Shown here: one piece after another, positions 1-9,137 of the stretch | Numbering within the stretch: the stretch's first letter is position 1 | Layout of the letters: each line of letters begins with the position of its first letter | DNA from: Mikrocytos mackini | Taxonomy: Eukaryota; Endomyxa; Ascetosporea; Mikrocytida; Mikrocytiidae | Direction of reading: 5' to 3' | DNA: 36,307 bases | Assembly: GCA_030180075.1 (NCBI GenBank) | Contig: JASNJN010000164.1 | Coordinates: forward strand, 1-36,307 | Translations under genes and position numbers: made by a program | Notes under the pieces: generated by a model | Database searches by the model: none | Seen by the model: only the letters and a program-made list of their open reading frames with translations | What the model was told of the DNA's origin: nothing

Positions 1-513
1 GCCATCGAGGAGAACGAGGCCATTCCCATATGCCCTATAAAGCCTGGGCAGGTCTTAAAATTCAAGGTCATAGCACGATTGGGCAAAGGTAAAACGCATT
101 CAAAGTTCTGCCCTGTCTCTGTCTGCTCTTATTACATAGACAGGGATGTTTCAATCAACAAAAGAGTGCTCGAAACATTGGGCGATGAGGTAATCACAAA
201 TTTTTCAGAAGCCTGCCCCATCAAGTGCAGGAATGTCCGTGATTTCGTTGTCAACGAAAATGAAGAGCAAGAATACATAGAGGCCAACGACAGGAAGGTA
301 AAGTTTTATAAATACTGCGAATTCTGCCATAGAAATGCCAGGGAGTTGAATCTGAACCAAATACTGGTTATCGGCAAAAACAAAGACGAGTTTGTGTTCA
401 ACATCGAAAGTTCTGGGACTGTGAAGGCTAAAGATATAATCATGGACGGACTGCAGCTTATTAACAGTGAGTGCCGCGGATTGCTTGATTCCATCGCTGA
501 ACAAATACAATGA
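1..513 (+). CDS. DNA-directed RNA polymerase I/III subunit AC40 (RPAC1)-like, 5' partial
   Basis: The frame is open from base 1 and ends in TGA, so about 171 C-terminal residues are present and the N-terminus lies outside the window. The signature GKGKTHSKFCPVSVCSY matches the conserved G-x-GK-x-HAKF-x-PV segment of the alpha-like subunits (AC40/RPAC1, RPB3, archaeal RpoD). It is preceded by a PGQ segment matching the family's RPGQ. The C-terminus has FVFNIESSG, the family's F-x-F-x-VES-x-G dimerisation-domain motif. The HSKFCPVS form is closer to RPAC1 than to RPB3, which usually has HAKW. The product would be a scaffold subunit pairing with AC19 in Pol I and Pol III in the nucleus. RPB3 remains the alternative. 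An internal TTG at base 79 could be read as a start but has no support, because homology continues upstream of it. Confidence 0.72.
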   Translation, partial: AIEENEAIPICPIKPGQVLKFKVIARLGKGKTHSKFCPVSVCSYYIDRDVSINKRVLETLGDEVITNFSEACPIKCRNVRDFVVNENEEQEYIEANDRKVKFYKYCEFCHRNARELNLNQILVIGKNKDEFVFNIESSGTVKAKDIIMDGLQLINSECRGLLDSIAEQIQ

Positions 514-743
514 TTGAATAGGATAATTATTTATTCCGGATGACTAGCATTTTGAAAATTGGCCTCTATTTATATTTTGGACAGCATTTCCACAGCACAG
601 ATTTACTAACAGAACAATGTCCACCTTAAACGTATTTTGGAACAACCACCATAACAGAAGGGAATAATATAGAATAGATATAATATAATAATATGAAACA
701 AAAATATCGACTTTAGAATTAAATACACGAAATAATTCACGGG

Positions 744-1772
744 ATGGATAAAATCGAAACAGAAGAACAACTCACGGCCTTTCAGCTTCTTGAAGATTCA
801 AAATTAGCTACCAGTGATGATATAATTTTGGATACCGATCTTACATACAGCAAACAAACCAAAATACCACTCGACGTGTTTTCCGACAACACTATTATCG
901 GAGAATTCAAAAATCCCACCGACGAAACTTTGTACAAAACAATTATAGCTACCGAGGAGCCTTTTGATTCATTCATGGCCGAAATAGAAACATGTGGAAG
1001 CGCACTGCCAGTTTCGTTTTGTGATCCCTCTGAGTGTGACGTTGGTCGTCTAGTGCCGCCTGAAGACAACATAAACAAAAAAATTGAAAACATAAACGAA
1101 CTACTCAAGAAAACTAACGCCAAGAAGAGAAGCGGGAAGTTGACAGAAGATGGGAAGTTGGTAGTAAAAGCATATCTCCGCGACCCCAATCTCCCTAAAC
1201 GCCCGGCTACTCCTTATCTCCGGTTCGCAGTGGATGAAAGGAGAAAGATTATGGCCGACGACCCCGCCACTTCATTTAAAGACTCTGCCCAGATAGCAGC
1301 GAAGCGATGGAAGGAGATGGGCGAAGAAGAAAAAGACGAATACAAACAGGGTTATATCGAAGATAAGTTTAAATACGACAAGGCTACCGAGAGATACAAA
1401 AACAGTAAAGTCAGGAAGGATTTTGTAATGCTACGGGGCGCGATTAAAAGTGACCAATATAATATGATCGAACCCGTGGTAAAGAAGAAAAGGTGGATGA
1501 GTAAAAAGAATGTGAACATAAACTTGAACTATGACCCCGGAATGGACAATGACGTGGACTTTTGGACGGTCTACCACGAGATAAGCTCATTCACGGACAA
1601 GAACGTCCTTGGAGATCTGATTAGGGTTTTCAACAAGTACAAAGTCGGTGCGACCGAAGAGCAGAAGGAGATGTACAATAAAGAAGTCGAAAAGATACAG
1701 GAGCTCGGGGACTACTTCAAGAGCTTCGTAATTTTCGTAAAGAAGAATGTCTTGAACAACAAAGACAAATAA
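744..1772 (+). CDS. HMG-box DNA-binding protein
   Basis: This 342-residue protein has one clear HMG box at about residues 150-220. The box starts PKRPATPYLRF, continues through an AAKRWKEMGEEEKDEY segment typical of helix 2-helix 3, and ends in a basic YDKATERYKNS stretch. These are the usual minor-groove-binding and DNA-bending signatures of HMGB/NHP6-type proteins. The N-terminal 120 residues are acidic and of no recognised family, and a Lys/Arg-rich linker (about 121-150) precedes the box. The C-terminal 120 residues (FWTVYHEISSFTDK and after) are weakly reminiscent of a second, degenerate helical domain, but I cannot assign it. Nuclear location and a chromatin or transcription role are inferred from the domain only. 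The gene converges on the next gene with a 38-bp gap. Confidence 0.85.
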   Translation: MDKIETEEQLTAFQLLEDSKLATSDDIILDTDLTYSKQTKIPLDVFSDNTIIGEFKNPTDETLYKTIIATEEPFDSFMAEIETCGSALPVSFCDPSECDVGRLVPPEDNINKKIENINELLKKTNAKKRSGKLTEDGKLVVKAYLRDPNLPKRPATPYLRFAVDERRKIMADDPATSFKDSAQIAAKRWKEMGEEEKDEYKQGYIEDKFKYDKATERYKNSKVRKDFVMLRGAIKSDQYNMIEPVVKKKRWMSKKNVNINLNYDPGMDNDVDFWTVYHEISSFTDKNVLGDLIRVFNKYKVGATEEQKEMYNKEVEKIQELGDYFKSFVIFVKKNVLNNKDK

Positions 1773-1810
1773 ATAAATGAATGAATGCAAATACAGCAAA
1801 TTCAAAATAT

Positions 1811-2788
1811 TTAATTAGTCCCTTTCAATGTTAGCGCCATTGAAATAGATAAAATTCCTATCATTAAAACAAACGCCCACACTTTAAATGCGTACCCTCT
1901 AAGCTTCTTTCCATCTTCGTGGATTATCATTTTATACATAATGAAGCAAAAAAGTCCCATTGCCAAACTTGCTCTTTTAAAGTATAAATTCTCCGACGCA
2001 TATCGGTAGAATGTATAGGTTGTCATGAATATCAGAATAAACTTGAAGTAAGTCGAGGGGATTTTGTCCATTCTGAAGTCGTTGCTTTCAAGATAGTCTT
2101 CAAATTCTTCCTTTGTATTTTGTTTGTTGTCTGCCGGTATGTTATTTTCGCTTTGCTCCTTGGGATTCAGGAGCCCTTGGTTCAATGTGTAAATAGGAGT
2201 GTTTCTTGTCTGAACAACAGTCGTGGTAACTACGTGCTCTTGTGGGTTAATTGCAAAGTAGAAAAATACCACGTTCAATATCAGTTCTAATATAGCGTAT
2301 CCTATCAGTGAGTAACAAAGACCTTCAATAAAGTTAGGGAACACTCTGATCTTCCAGTATGATAGGAGTGAAGAAACGATTGATGAAGTCGTGGTTATTA
2401 TGGCGAAGATCAGCATATTTAACCTCCTCATTCTCAGGAACATGACGAATATTATTAACGCCATCAAATTGACCCAGTTATACATAGGTGTAGAACTGAC
2501 AAAGAAGTTGGTCACAAGACGGATAGGAAGTATCTTGGCAAAATATGATTGGCTGTTTAATACCGATAAGTAGGCAACGAACGGAGATCTCTGTGCAGAA
2601 GTGAAGATAAAACTGTGTTTGGTTATCATAAATCCTAGCGTGTAAATAATAACAGAAGATAATGCGCTAATAATGATGAACCAGTTTAGGAGAGTTGAAT
2701 AAGCTGTAAATTTCCTGTATTTATCTAATAAATACTGTTTTCCTGTTATTATAGAATCTGTGGAAGTGTTGAAAGGGTCAAGCTGCAT
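1811..2788 (-). CDS. multi-pass membrane protein, unknown function
   Basis: This 325-residue protein is not recognised. It has about seven hydrophobic segments, near residues 34-55, 103-119, 123-143, 157-180, 247-265, 274-291 and 302-321. A hydrophilic loop between the fourth and fifth (about 182-245) is rich in Asn, Gln and Glu. There is no N-terminal signal peptide; residues 1-30 are polar and probably cytosolic. Distant similarity to nuclear-envelope or ER proteins of the TMEM33/Pom33 or Ndc1 kind was considered but no motif supports it. It is transcribed divergently from NDC80 with a 206-bp spacer, and its 3' end faces the HMG-box gene at 38 bp. Confidence 0.7.
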   Translation of the reverse strand: MQLDPFNTSTDSIITGKQYLLDKYRKFTAYSTLLNWFIIISALSSVIIYTLGFMITKHSFIFTSAQRSPFVAYLSVLNSQSYFAKILPIRLVTNFFVSSTPMYNWVNLMALIIFVMFLRMRRLNMLIFAIITTTSSIVSSLLSYWKIRVFPNFIEGLCYSLIGYAILELILNVVFFYFAINPQEHVVTTTVVQTRNTPIYTLNQGLLNPKEQSENNIPADNKQNTKEEFEDYLESNDFRMDKIPSTYFKFILIFMTTYTFYRYASENLYFKRASLAMGLFCFIMYKMIIHEDGKKLRGYAFKVWAFVLMIGILSISMALTLKGTN

Positions 2789-2994
2789 ATTCAGTAATCA
2801 AGAAAATTTTTAATTTTAATTTTGTAAATGTCTTAAAAACTGATTTGATTTTGAAAATGTCTTTAAAAGGCTACAAACATAATAAATAGCGCCTAATAAA
2901 ACAACACTTCTTTGATTTTACAAAACGTGTTCGCTTGTATTTCTTTCAATGGAATTTTAATTTTTAAACTTAAAAATTAAAAATTTTATTTTCA
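2789..2994. promoter_or_regulatory. divergent intergenic promoter region between the membrane protein gene and NDC80
   Basis: This 206-bp spacer lies between two divergent start codons. It is very AT-rich, with paired TTTTTAAACTTAAAAA/AAAATTTTA tracts within 50 bp of the NDC80 ATG and an AAAATTTTTAATTTTAATTTT tract just upstream of the minus-strand gene. These resemble the AAATTT-like tracts found before other starts in this window. No TATA box or specific factor site can be claimed. Confidence 0.4.
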
Positions 2995-4821
2995 ATGACT
3001 TCAAATCGACGATCCACTATTCATCTTCTTAACTTAACATCCAACAACTTCAGACGTTCTTTAACACCCGAAGCATCGCGGAATATCTTCCAATCGCCAA
3101 CCTCAAAAAGATCTTCTTCCGGAAGAAAGTCAATTGGCCCTGGTGGCTCATCAAACAAACCCTCCGATAAAAATTCCTCTGCAGACCCACGGGGTTTAAA
3201 AGACAAGAAAGTCCAAAACGAAGTACTGGCTTCTATAATCGATATTTTGCCTCAGATTGACCCCACCAACCACATCGATACATCTGACCTCAGAAAAATG
3301 TCTAAACAGCAATTCGAAGACATAATAAAGACGATGCTTTCAGAATATCCCTTTTTCGATAAAATACCTTCCGGAAAGCTCTTCTCAGAATCCCTACTAA
3401 ATATCCTCCTAACGATAAACTATCCCATAAAAGTAGCAAAGAGTCGACTAGAGACCCCAGGAGTACCCCACACCATAGACACCGTCCTTGGAATTCTCGA
3501 TTTCTTGAAAACACTGGTCACAGTTGATATAAGGTCCCGCGAGGAATTCACACATTCTAACGAAGATGAAGAAAAGGATGACGCTCTTAATCGAGAGATT
3601 CAGAACGGATATATAGAGTATTATACTGGAAAGAAGACCGCAGACGAGGTTATTAATGAAATATGCGAAAATGTTTCACAAAACAATGTAGAGGAACAAC
3701 TTGCCAATTCGCGTAAAGACATAAACAGCGGCAACAAACAAATAAAAGATAACGAAAACGGAGCAGCTTCGTTGAAATTAAGGGCGAGTAAAATAAAAGA
3801 AGAAAATGAAGGACTTCGAAGTGAAAACCTCAAACTACAAGAGGAAATAGAGCAAGCCAAACTCGAACTCCAAAACGTTGAGAAAAGTATCAATGAGGAG
3901 GTTAAGGTGGGAGGCAAATTGGATATGGAGAGGAAGATCGTGAATAACACTTACATTGCAGTAGAGAACAAACTAGCAAAATTGGGCATAAACAAAGAAG
4001 AAGCATTGAAGGATTTAATCGAGTTAAAGAATAAGAACGACGAAATTGCTATTATAGAAGAGGAGATACAAAAGTACACGATAAAGAAAAACGACTGTGC
4101 AAACAGAAAGGAGGGCCTATTTAACAGCCTCCGCGAATCTGTCAATAGATACAACTCACTTTGCGAAGAAGGGGAGTTGGTTCCAGAGACCGCCCGGTAT
4201 GCCTTCAACATAAATTATAAGGCTGCTTTGAATGAAGGAAGTTTGGTCGACAGTTATACCAAAATAGGTGCACAAAAGACATTGAGCACAAACTTAGTTG
4301 AGAAATTTCTGGGTGTCGAAATGAAACAGAGTGTGAAATGGGGACTCAGGAATACCATGGAGCAGGTTAAAGAGGAGCTAGAAGAAAACCAAAAAAACTG
4401 TGTTAAGGTTGAAGTTGAAATTAACACCTTGGACATAGTTAAGAAGCAAAAGGCTATAGAAAAAGAGATGCTCGCGAAGAAAGTCGAAGATTTCAGAGAC
4501 TTTGTCAATAAGAGCAGGAATGACTGGGAGGACAAAACCGGAAATGCACAACTAGAGTTCACAAAGAATATGTACGCCTTAGAGAAGTCAGTTAAAGAGA
4601 AGATGGACATTGAAGAGAGTCTCAAAAGAAAGCTCCGCGCGATTGAACAGGATTACAAAGAACTGGAGAGCAGTAACGATGTTAGAAGGAAAACACTTGA
4701 AGATGAACATATTCAGTACATTAAAAAGTTGTTTATACACAAATACAAGAGTAGTAGGATCATCGAGAAAGCCAAAGAAAGTATGGAAGATAATCTAGCG
4801 GAGGTTAAATATGGGAATTGA
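2995..4821 (+). CDS. NDC80: kinetochore protein NDC80 (HEC1)
   Basis: This 608-residue protein has the full NDC80 layout. Residues 1-60 form a basic Ser/Arg-rich tail, as expected of the microtubule-binding, Aurora-regulated N-terminus. DPRGLKDK at about 64-71 is the conserved DPRPL-x-DK entry to the calponin-homology domain. That domain runs to about residue 180 and contains INYPIKVAKSRLETPGVPHT, matching the family's YP-x-x-x-SK-x-L-x-x-PG-x-PHT. From about residue 230 to the end it is predicted coiled coil, broken near residues 380-430 (the expected loop region). It would dimerise with NUF2 in the outer-kinetochore NDC80 complex. The length is close to yeast and human orthologues (about 640-690), so it is not reduced. 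The start is supported by the basic tail and an upstream AT tract. Confidence 0.93.
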   Translation: MTSNRRSTIHLLNLTSNNFRRSLTPEASRNIFQSPTSKRSSSGRKSIGPGGSSNKPSDKNSSADPRGLKDKKVQNEVLASIIDILPQIDPTNHIDTSDLRKMSKQQFEDIIKTMLSEYPFFDKIPSGKLFSESLLNILLTINYPIKVAKSRLETPGVPHTIDTVLGILDFLKTLVTVDIRSREEFTHSNEDEEKDDALNREIQNGYIEYYTGKKTADEVINEICENVSQNNVEEQLANSRKDINSGNKQIKDNENGAASLKLRASKIKEENEGLRSENLKLQEEIEQAKLELQNVEKSINEEVKVGGKLDMERKIVNNTYIAVENKLAKLGINKEEALKDLIELKNKNDEIAIIEEEIQKYTIKKNDCANRKEGLFNSLRESVNRYNSLCEEGELVPETARYAFNINYKAALNEGSLVDSYTKIGAQKTLSTNLVEKFLGVEMKQSVKWGLRNTMEQVKEELEENQKNCVKVEVEINTLDIVKKQKAIEKEMLAKKVEDFRDFVNKSRNDWEDKTGNAQLEFTKNMYALEKSVKEKMDIEESLKRKLRAIEQDYKELESSNDVRRKTLEDEHIQYIKKLFIHKYKSSRIIEKAKESMEDNLAEVKYGN

Positions 4822-4913
4822 AATTAAATAACTACAATCGCGAAATTAAGATTTGTATCCTTGTTCGTTTTAATACTTTGATAGGATTAGTTTTTGAAAA
4901 TATAAATTGTATT

Positions 4914-5086
4914 TGCCGTGTCCGGCGCCTCTGTTTCGGTTAAAATAGTTTACCATAATTTATGTGAAAATTTTATTATTAAAAATATAACTTATTTGCT
5001 CCGAACCAACAATAGGTGTATTTCCTCTATCCAACTATATGTCGTCATTCGGAAATAACTTAAGATCTTCGTTGACGTTTCCGTCA
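4914..5086 (-). repeat. 3' LTR of the Ty3/gypsy element
   Basis: This is a 173-bp copy of the terminal direct repeat and begins TGACGG, ending CGGCA in sense (minus) orientation. The last 52 nt of pol, including the TAG at 5035-5037, lie inside it. A purine-rich GGAGGTGCAGGA stretch directly upstream in sense orientation is a plausible polypurine tract. Between the pol stop and the gag-start copy lies an AT-rich core with TATATTTTTAATAATAAA, which could supply both promoter and poly(A) signals. Confidence 0.93.
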
Positions 5087-7491
5087 TCCTGCACCTCCAA
5101 TTTCTTCGTTAATGCTGGGTGTGCTTTCTTAAGTTCCTTTATGTTTATCTTGCTTACCTTTCCTTCCTGTTGTATCCAGAAATAGTTTCCGGTTCGTGTT
5201 ACTTTCTTCACTTTGTAAGGTCCAAGCCATGGACTGTCGAGTTTACGCTTGATTCTTCGTTTAATATAGACGAAATCTCCTTCTTCTATCTTCATCTGAG
5301 TCAGTCGTCCTTTATTCGTTCGTTTGTTGTTTAGTTCTGCTGCTGCTTCTATGTTAGCTTTGATTGTATCTGTATCACTCGTTCTAGTTCTGCCTAACGG
5401 ATCAATACTTGAAATTCCCTTTATTATAATTTCCGGAACTTCCTTTGTAGTACTGTTTTCGTTCGCGTTCAGCGCCTTTTCGGCTCTTTTGACAACTGTT
5501 TCAATCGGCTCTCCCTTATGAATCTTGACTATGACTCCAATGATTTGGTTAATACGCTCAGAAATAGCGTTTCCAGTCGGATTGTAGGGGGTTGTGTAGA
5601 AGTGGTCTACCCCTCTCCGCTCACACATCTCCTCGAATTCATGTCCGGTGTATTGTGTGCCATTATCGCTTAGAATGGAATTTGGTTTTCCTATTTTGTT
5701 TATCCATTCGTTTTCTACTATTTCAGCTACTCCTTTACTATTCGCTTCCCGCATTGCTTTGACTATCGAATATCGGGAGAATATGTCTGTAACTGTAAGT
5801 AACCATAGTTTTCCTTCTTCTCCAAATTCTTGTCCTTCTATTGGACCATATAAATCGGTGGAGGTTCGCTGTAATGGTTTATCTGCCTTCATGTAGCCTG
5901 TTACTTGGCCAACTTTCTTATTCTGTGTCTTATACTTCTGACATTCATGGCATCCGTTTACAAGTTCCGTAACTTTCTCTTTAAGATGCTTACTTGTATA
6001 GATCTTCTTTACTGTCTTGTACATTCTTTGTATACCCGGGTGTCCTAATTGAGTATGGAGTGCTTCTAGCCATTGTTTGTTCGCATTTTCGGGTATCCAT
6101 ATGCGTCCCTCTTTGTCGCACCACAGACTTAGCGTTCCTTCTTTTGCTCTCTCAAGTCTAAGTTCTTCTTTCTTCTGGAAGTCTTCCGTTTCTTGTTTTA
6201 GTGCCTCAGTTTGCATTTCTTTGAGTTTATTCCAAGTCTGTTTCGTGTCTTCTGTAATTAGGAGTACTCTAGATAGGAAATCAGCACCTTGATTTTTGGC
6301 AACGCTAACATGATTCATCTCGTACTGGTATTCGTTCAATACGGCCTTCCATTTCTGTGCGCGACTTCCCTTGTTTAGCTTGTCAAAGGTGAAGTTTCTG
6401 TTGTCTGTGAAGATATAAATCTTTGCGTTCCACAATATCTGTTTAAAGTGCGTCAAGGCTTGTATCACTGATAACGCTTCTCGTTCTGTTACCGTGTAAT
6501 TCATCTGCGGTTTTGTCAATTTAGCGCTATATATTCTTATAACTTTATCATCTTGTGTAAGTATGGCACCTATGGAGGTATTAGACGCATCTGTATGTAA
6601 TGTAAATGGTTGTGTGAAATCAGGGAAATTTAGCTCCTGTTCTTTTTCAATTCCTGCCAGTATCTGTTCTACTAGTTTGACGTCTTTACTTGACCATTCA
6701 ATGTGTTGATTCCTTTTTATATTCTCCAGTTTCTTGTATAAGGGTGCTGTTAATTCACTTATCTTTGGGATGTACTGGCGGAACCAGTTAATGTATCCGA
6801 GTAGGCTTTGTAACTCTTTCTTTGTTCTAGGAGGTGTTCTAAACTTTTCATAATCTAACCTTTGAGTGTCTGCCTTTATGCTCCCGTTCTTTAGTCGCTG
6901 TCCGAGGTATGTGATTTCCTCTTTCATGAATTCCGACTTTTCAAAATTGATCGCAATTTTTTCTAAGTGCATCTTATTCAGTACTCTTTCCAGCGTTTTT
7001 AGATGGGTTTTGTTATCCCCTGACGCGATTAGTATGTCATCCAGGTAAATGTATACATCTGGGATATCACCGATTAGGTTCATCATGGCCCTTTGAAACG
7101 TTCTCGGCGCTGTTTTCAATCCGAAAGGCATTCGAGTGAATTCGAACTGTCCTTGTGGGACGACAAACGCAGTGAGAGGTTGACTTTCTGGGTCCATGGC
7201 TATTTGGTAGTAGCCTGCTGTGAGGTCTATAATTGTAAACACCTTCTTTCCTGCTAATTCCATTATGTGGTCGCACATATTGGGGAAAGGATATGGATCG
7301 TCCATGCTTATCTTGTTTAATTGCCGAAAGTCTACTACTAGCCTAATCCTATTGTTTTTCTTGCACAATGGAAACGCAGGACTAGCGTACGGCGCATGGG
7401 ATTTTACTATTATTCCGGATTCCATTAGCTCCATTAATTCTTGTTCCAATGCTTTGGTTAGTTTGAATGGGACTTTATAGGACACCGCCAT
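5035..7491 (-). CDS. pol: Pol polyprotein: reverse transcriptase, RNase H, integrase
   Basis: The 818 codons from the first Met encode Ty3/gypsy Pol. RT: VVDFRQLNK at about 52-60, MPFGLKTAP at about 121-129, and the catalytic YLDD at about 149-152 followed by ILIA. RNase H: a conserved LHTDAS start and FTDNRNF. Integrase: an HLGHPG-like H-H pair with CHECQ (HHCC zinc finger), then catalytic D, D and E in STDLYGP, LSDNGTQY and ISERINQ. A short basic chromodomain-free tail ends in the 3' LTR. The frame is open back to about 7719, overlapping gag by some 130 nt in the -1 frame, and the extra residues include RT-N-terminal-like sequence. Pol is therefore probably made as a Gag-Pol fusion by -1 frameshifting, not from the internal Met. 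Confidence 0.95.
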   Translation of the reverse strand: MAVSYKVPFKLTKALEQELMELMESGIIVKSHAPYASPAFPLCKKNNRIRLVVDFRQLNKISMDDPYPFPNMCDHIMELAGKKVFTIIDLTAGYYQIAMDPESQPLTAFVVPQGQFEFTRMPFGLKTAPRTFQRAMMNLIGDIPDVYIYLDDILIASGDNKTHLKTLERVLNKMHLEKIAINFEKSEFMKEEITYLGQRLKNGSIKADTQRLDYEKFRTPPRTKKELQSLLGYINWFRQYIPKISELTAPLYKKLENIKRNQHIEWSSKDVKLVEQILAGIEKEQELNFPDFTQPFTLHTDASNTSIGAILTQDDKVIRIYSAKLTKPQMNYTVTEREALSVIQALTHFKQILWNAKIYIFTDNRNFTFDKLNKGSRAQKWKAVLNEYQYEMNHVSVAKNQGADFLSRVLLITEDTKQTWNKLKEMQTEALKQETEDFQKKEELRLERAKEGTLSLWCDKEGRIWIPENANKQWLEALHTQLGHPGIQRMYKTVKKIYTSKHLKEKVTELVNGCHECQKYKTQNKKVGQVTGYMKADKPLQRTSTDLYGPIEGQEFGEEGKLWLLTVTDIFSRYSIVKAMREANSKGVAEIVENEWINKIGKPNSILSDNGTQYTGHEFEEMCERRGVDHFYTTPYNPTGNAISERINQIIGVIVKIHKGEPIETVVKRAEKALNANENSTTKEVPEIIIKGISSIDPLGRTRTSDTDTIKANIEAAAELNNKRTNKGRLTQMKIEEGDFVYIKRRIKRKLDSPWLGPYKVKKVTRTGNYFWIQQEGKVSKINIKELKKAHPALTKKLEVQDDGNVNEDLKLFPNDDI

Positions 7492-7586
7492 AAATGTCGG
7501 CTCTTCCTTGAGTCTTATTTTGTGTGTCTGAGTTTTTATCAGTCCTATGCCTTTAACGTCCCTTTTGTATTTCGTTATGAGCCTGT

Positions 7587-9137
7587 TTAATTCTTCACAG
7601 GTATAGTCTTTTCCTTCGTTTTTTCTCTTTCCGCGGTTTTCTCTCGGTGAGTAATAAGTAGCCTTGAATCTGTCATTTCTACAGTCATGGCCTTTTCTCT
7701 TTTGTCCGTTGGTAGACGTTCAGTCCTTTCTAACAGTATTCTTTCGGGTTTAGGAAGTTCTTCTTCCTCTTCAGATGACACCCTTTCACTTGTTTTCCAT
7801 TTAAGTTCGATATTTTCAATCTTTATCGTTTTTTCCTGCATATCAATAACTGCTTGAGTTTGTGTTAAGAAATCCATTCCTAAGTTTATGTCAACGGGTA
7901 GTCCCGTTAGTTTGAAAGCTTTTACGTTGAAATAAGTTCCCTTTATCTGATCTATTGTCAGATCTAATGTTACTTCTTCCTTTACCATCATTCTGGCTCC
8001 ATTGCCTGTAGTTACACTAAATGGCATGAGTAATCGCTTGTTGGTTTTTACCTCTTTTATACCCTCTCGCACATAGCTGTACACCGATCCGGTATCAATT
8101 GCTATGATTACTTTTTCTTGACCTATCTTTCCAGGTAATTCCAAAGGATGTGTTCTAGGGGTGTCTTCAATCTCTGGAGTTATACTTATCTCTCCTTGTT
8201 CTCCAGTTTGTTTAGAGGTTGGCTTTGTACTTATTTGTAGTGTCTTGTTCGGGGTCTTACATTCTTTCTCATCATGATTGGATGTTCTGTGTGTTGAGCA
8301 CCATTTTCGTGGTGGTTTGAATCTTTTGGTGAAGTGTGGAGCTGTCTCTCTACTCTTTTCTTGTGTCTGGAACTTCGTTTGGAGGTATTCCCATTCATCT
8401 AACTTCGATGCGAGTTCATCCAATGGTACATTACCATATGTCAACATCTGTCGTCTCTGCGCATAAGTCAATCCCTGTGCAAAATACACTTGTCTTTCTC
8501 TTTCAACTATTCCATTGTTCTCACTGGAACAGAGGGTTGCAAATTCACAAAGATCGTCTATTCTCTTTTTAAAGCTGGAGATCGTCCCATAGTTCCGAGC
8601 GGTGCATTGTTGCAGTTTCCGTTCGTATTTGAAGAAGTCTCGTGCTGGGAAAAACAAGTGGGTTATTCTCTCAAGTCCTGTCGCTACATCTGTGGCATCT
8701 GTTAGAGCGTGATGCATGTCAGGGTGTATCAATAATCTCATCATCTGTAGCGTCTGATCAGACTTCCATTTGTTCAGCTGTGCAAGAGTCTCAAACTGGT
8801 CTGTCCATTTAAGTATGGTCTCAGGTTCTGTTACTCCGAGTTGGAGTTTCTCTAAGGTAATCGCGGGGCCTTCAATGTTCCCTACGCGTGTCTTGAAAGT
8901 CATTGTCTGCCGTGAGTTGTCGGCTCCTCTAGGGCTGTGTTCTGGTCTTGGCTCATTCCTGTTTCTCTGCGAGCTCTGCCAGTTGTACGATGGCCATTGT
9001 CGAGGTTGGTAGAACCTTCCGGTTCGGGGTGTAAATCTTCTTTGTGGGTGAGTGTTGATCGTTGTACGCTCACCCTGGAAGTTTGAATTCAAACTGCCGT
9101 GTCCGGCGCCTCTGTTTCGGTTAAAATAGTTTACCAT
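7587..9137 (-). CDS. gag: Gag-protease polyprotein of the Ty3/gypsy element
   Basis: This 516-residue product has an Arg/Asn-rich N-terminus (1-75) and a helical capsid-like region (about 90-260) with a LKWTDQFETLAQLNKW segment typical of retrotransposon gag. A zinc-knuckle variant C-x2-H-x4-H-x4-C lies at 280-293. The aspartic protease active site DTGS is at 348-351, and a GMDFL segment follows about 65 residues later, as in retropepsins. Protease is thus encoded in the first ORF and RT in the second. The ATG is inside the 5' LTR, so the first 14 codons belong to the repeat. The C-terminus (about 450-516) is a charged Glu/Lys linker of unknown role. Confidence 0.93.
   Translation of the reverse strand: MVNYFNRNRGAGHGSLNSNFQGERTTINTHPQRRFTPRTGRFYQPRQWPSYNWQSSQRNRNEPRPEHSPRGADNSRQTMTFKTRVGNIEGPAITLEKLQLGVTEPETILKWTDQFETLAQLNKWKSDQTLQMMRLLIHPDMHHALTDATDVATGLERITHLFFPARDFFKYERKLQQCTARNYGTISSFKKRIDDLCEFATLCSSENNGIVERERQVYFAQGLTYAQRRQMLTYGNVPLDELASKLDEWEYLQTKFQTQEKSRETAPHFTKRFKPPRKWCSTHRTSNHDEKECKTPNKTLQISTKPTSKQTGEQGEISITPEIEDTPRTHPLELPGKIGQEKVIIAIDTGSVYSYVREGIKEVKTNKRLLMPFSVTTGNGARMMVKEEVTLDLTIDQIKGTYFNVKAFKLTGLPVDINLGMDFLTQTQAVIDMQEKTIKIENIELKWKTSERVSSEEEEELPKPERILLERTERLPTDKREKAMTVEMTDSRLLITHREKTAEREKTKEKTIPVKN
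9080..9095 (-). other. 16-bp perfect palindrome at the expected primer-binding site
   Basis: AGTTTGAATTCAAACT is fully self-complementary and begins with the last base of the 5' LTR. A reverse-transcription primer site normally starts within a few bases of this point. A tRNA-primed element would show TGG (complement of the tRNA CCA end) here; none is present in the first 10 bases. The palindrome also lies within gag coding sequence. It may fold as an RNA hairpin that takes part in self-priming, but this is inference. Confidence 0.5.

Noticed and set aside
7617-7625. A AAA AAC as the -1 slippery site of gag-pol
   Set aside because: Codon phase is that of pol (AAA AAC), not gag (GAA AAA ACG), so both tRNAs could not re-pair.
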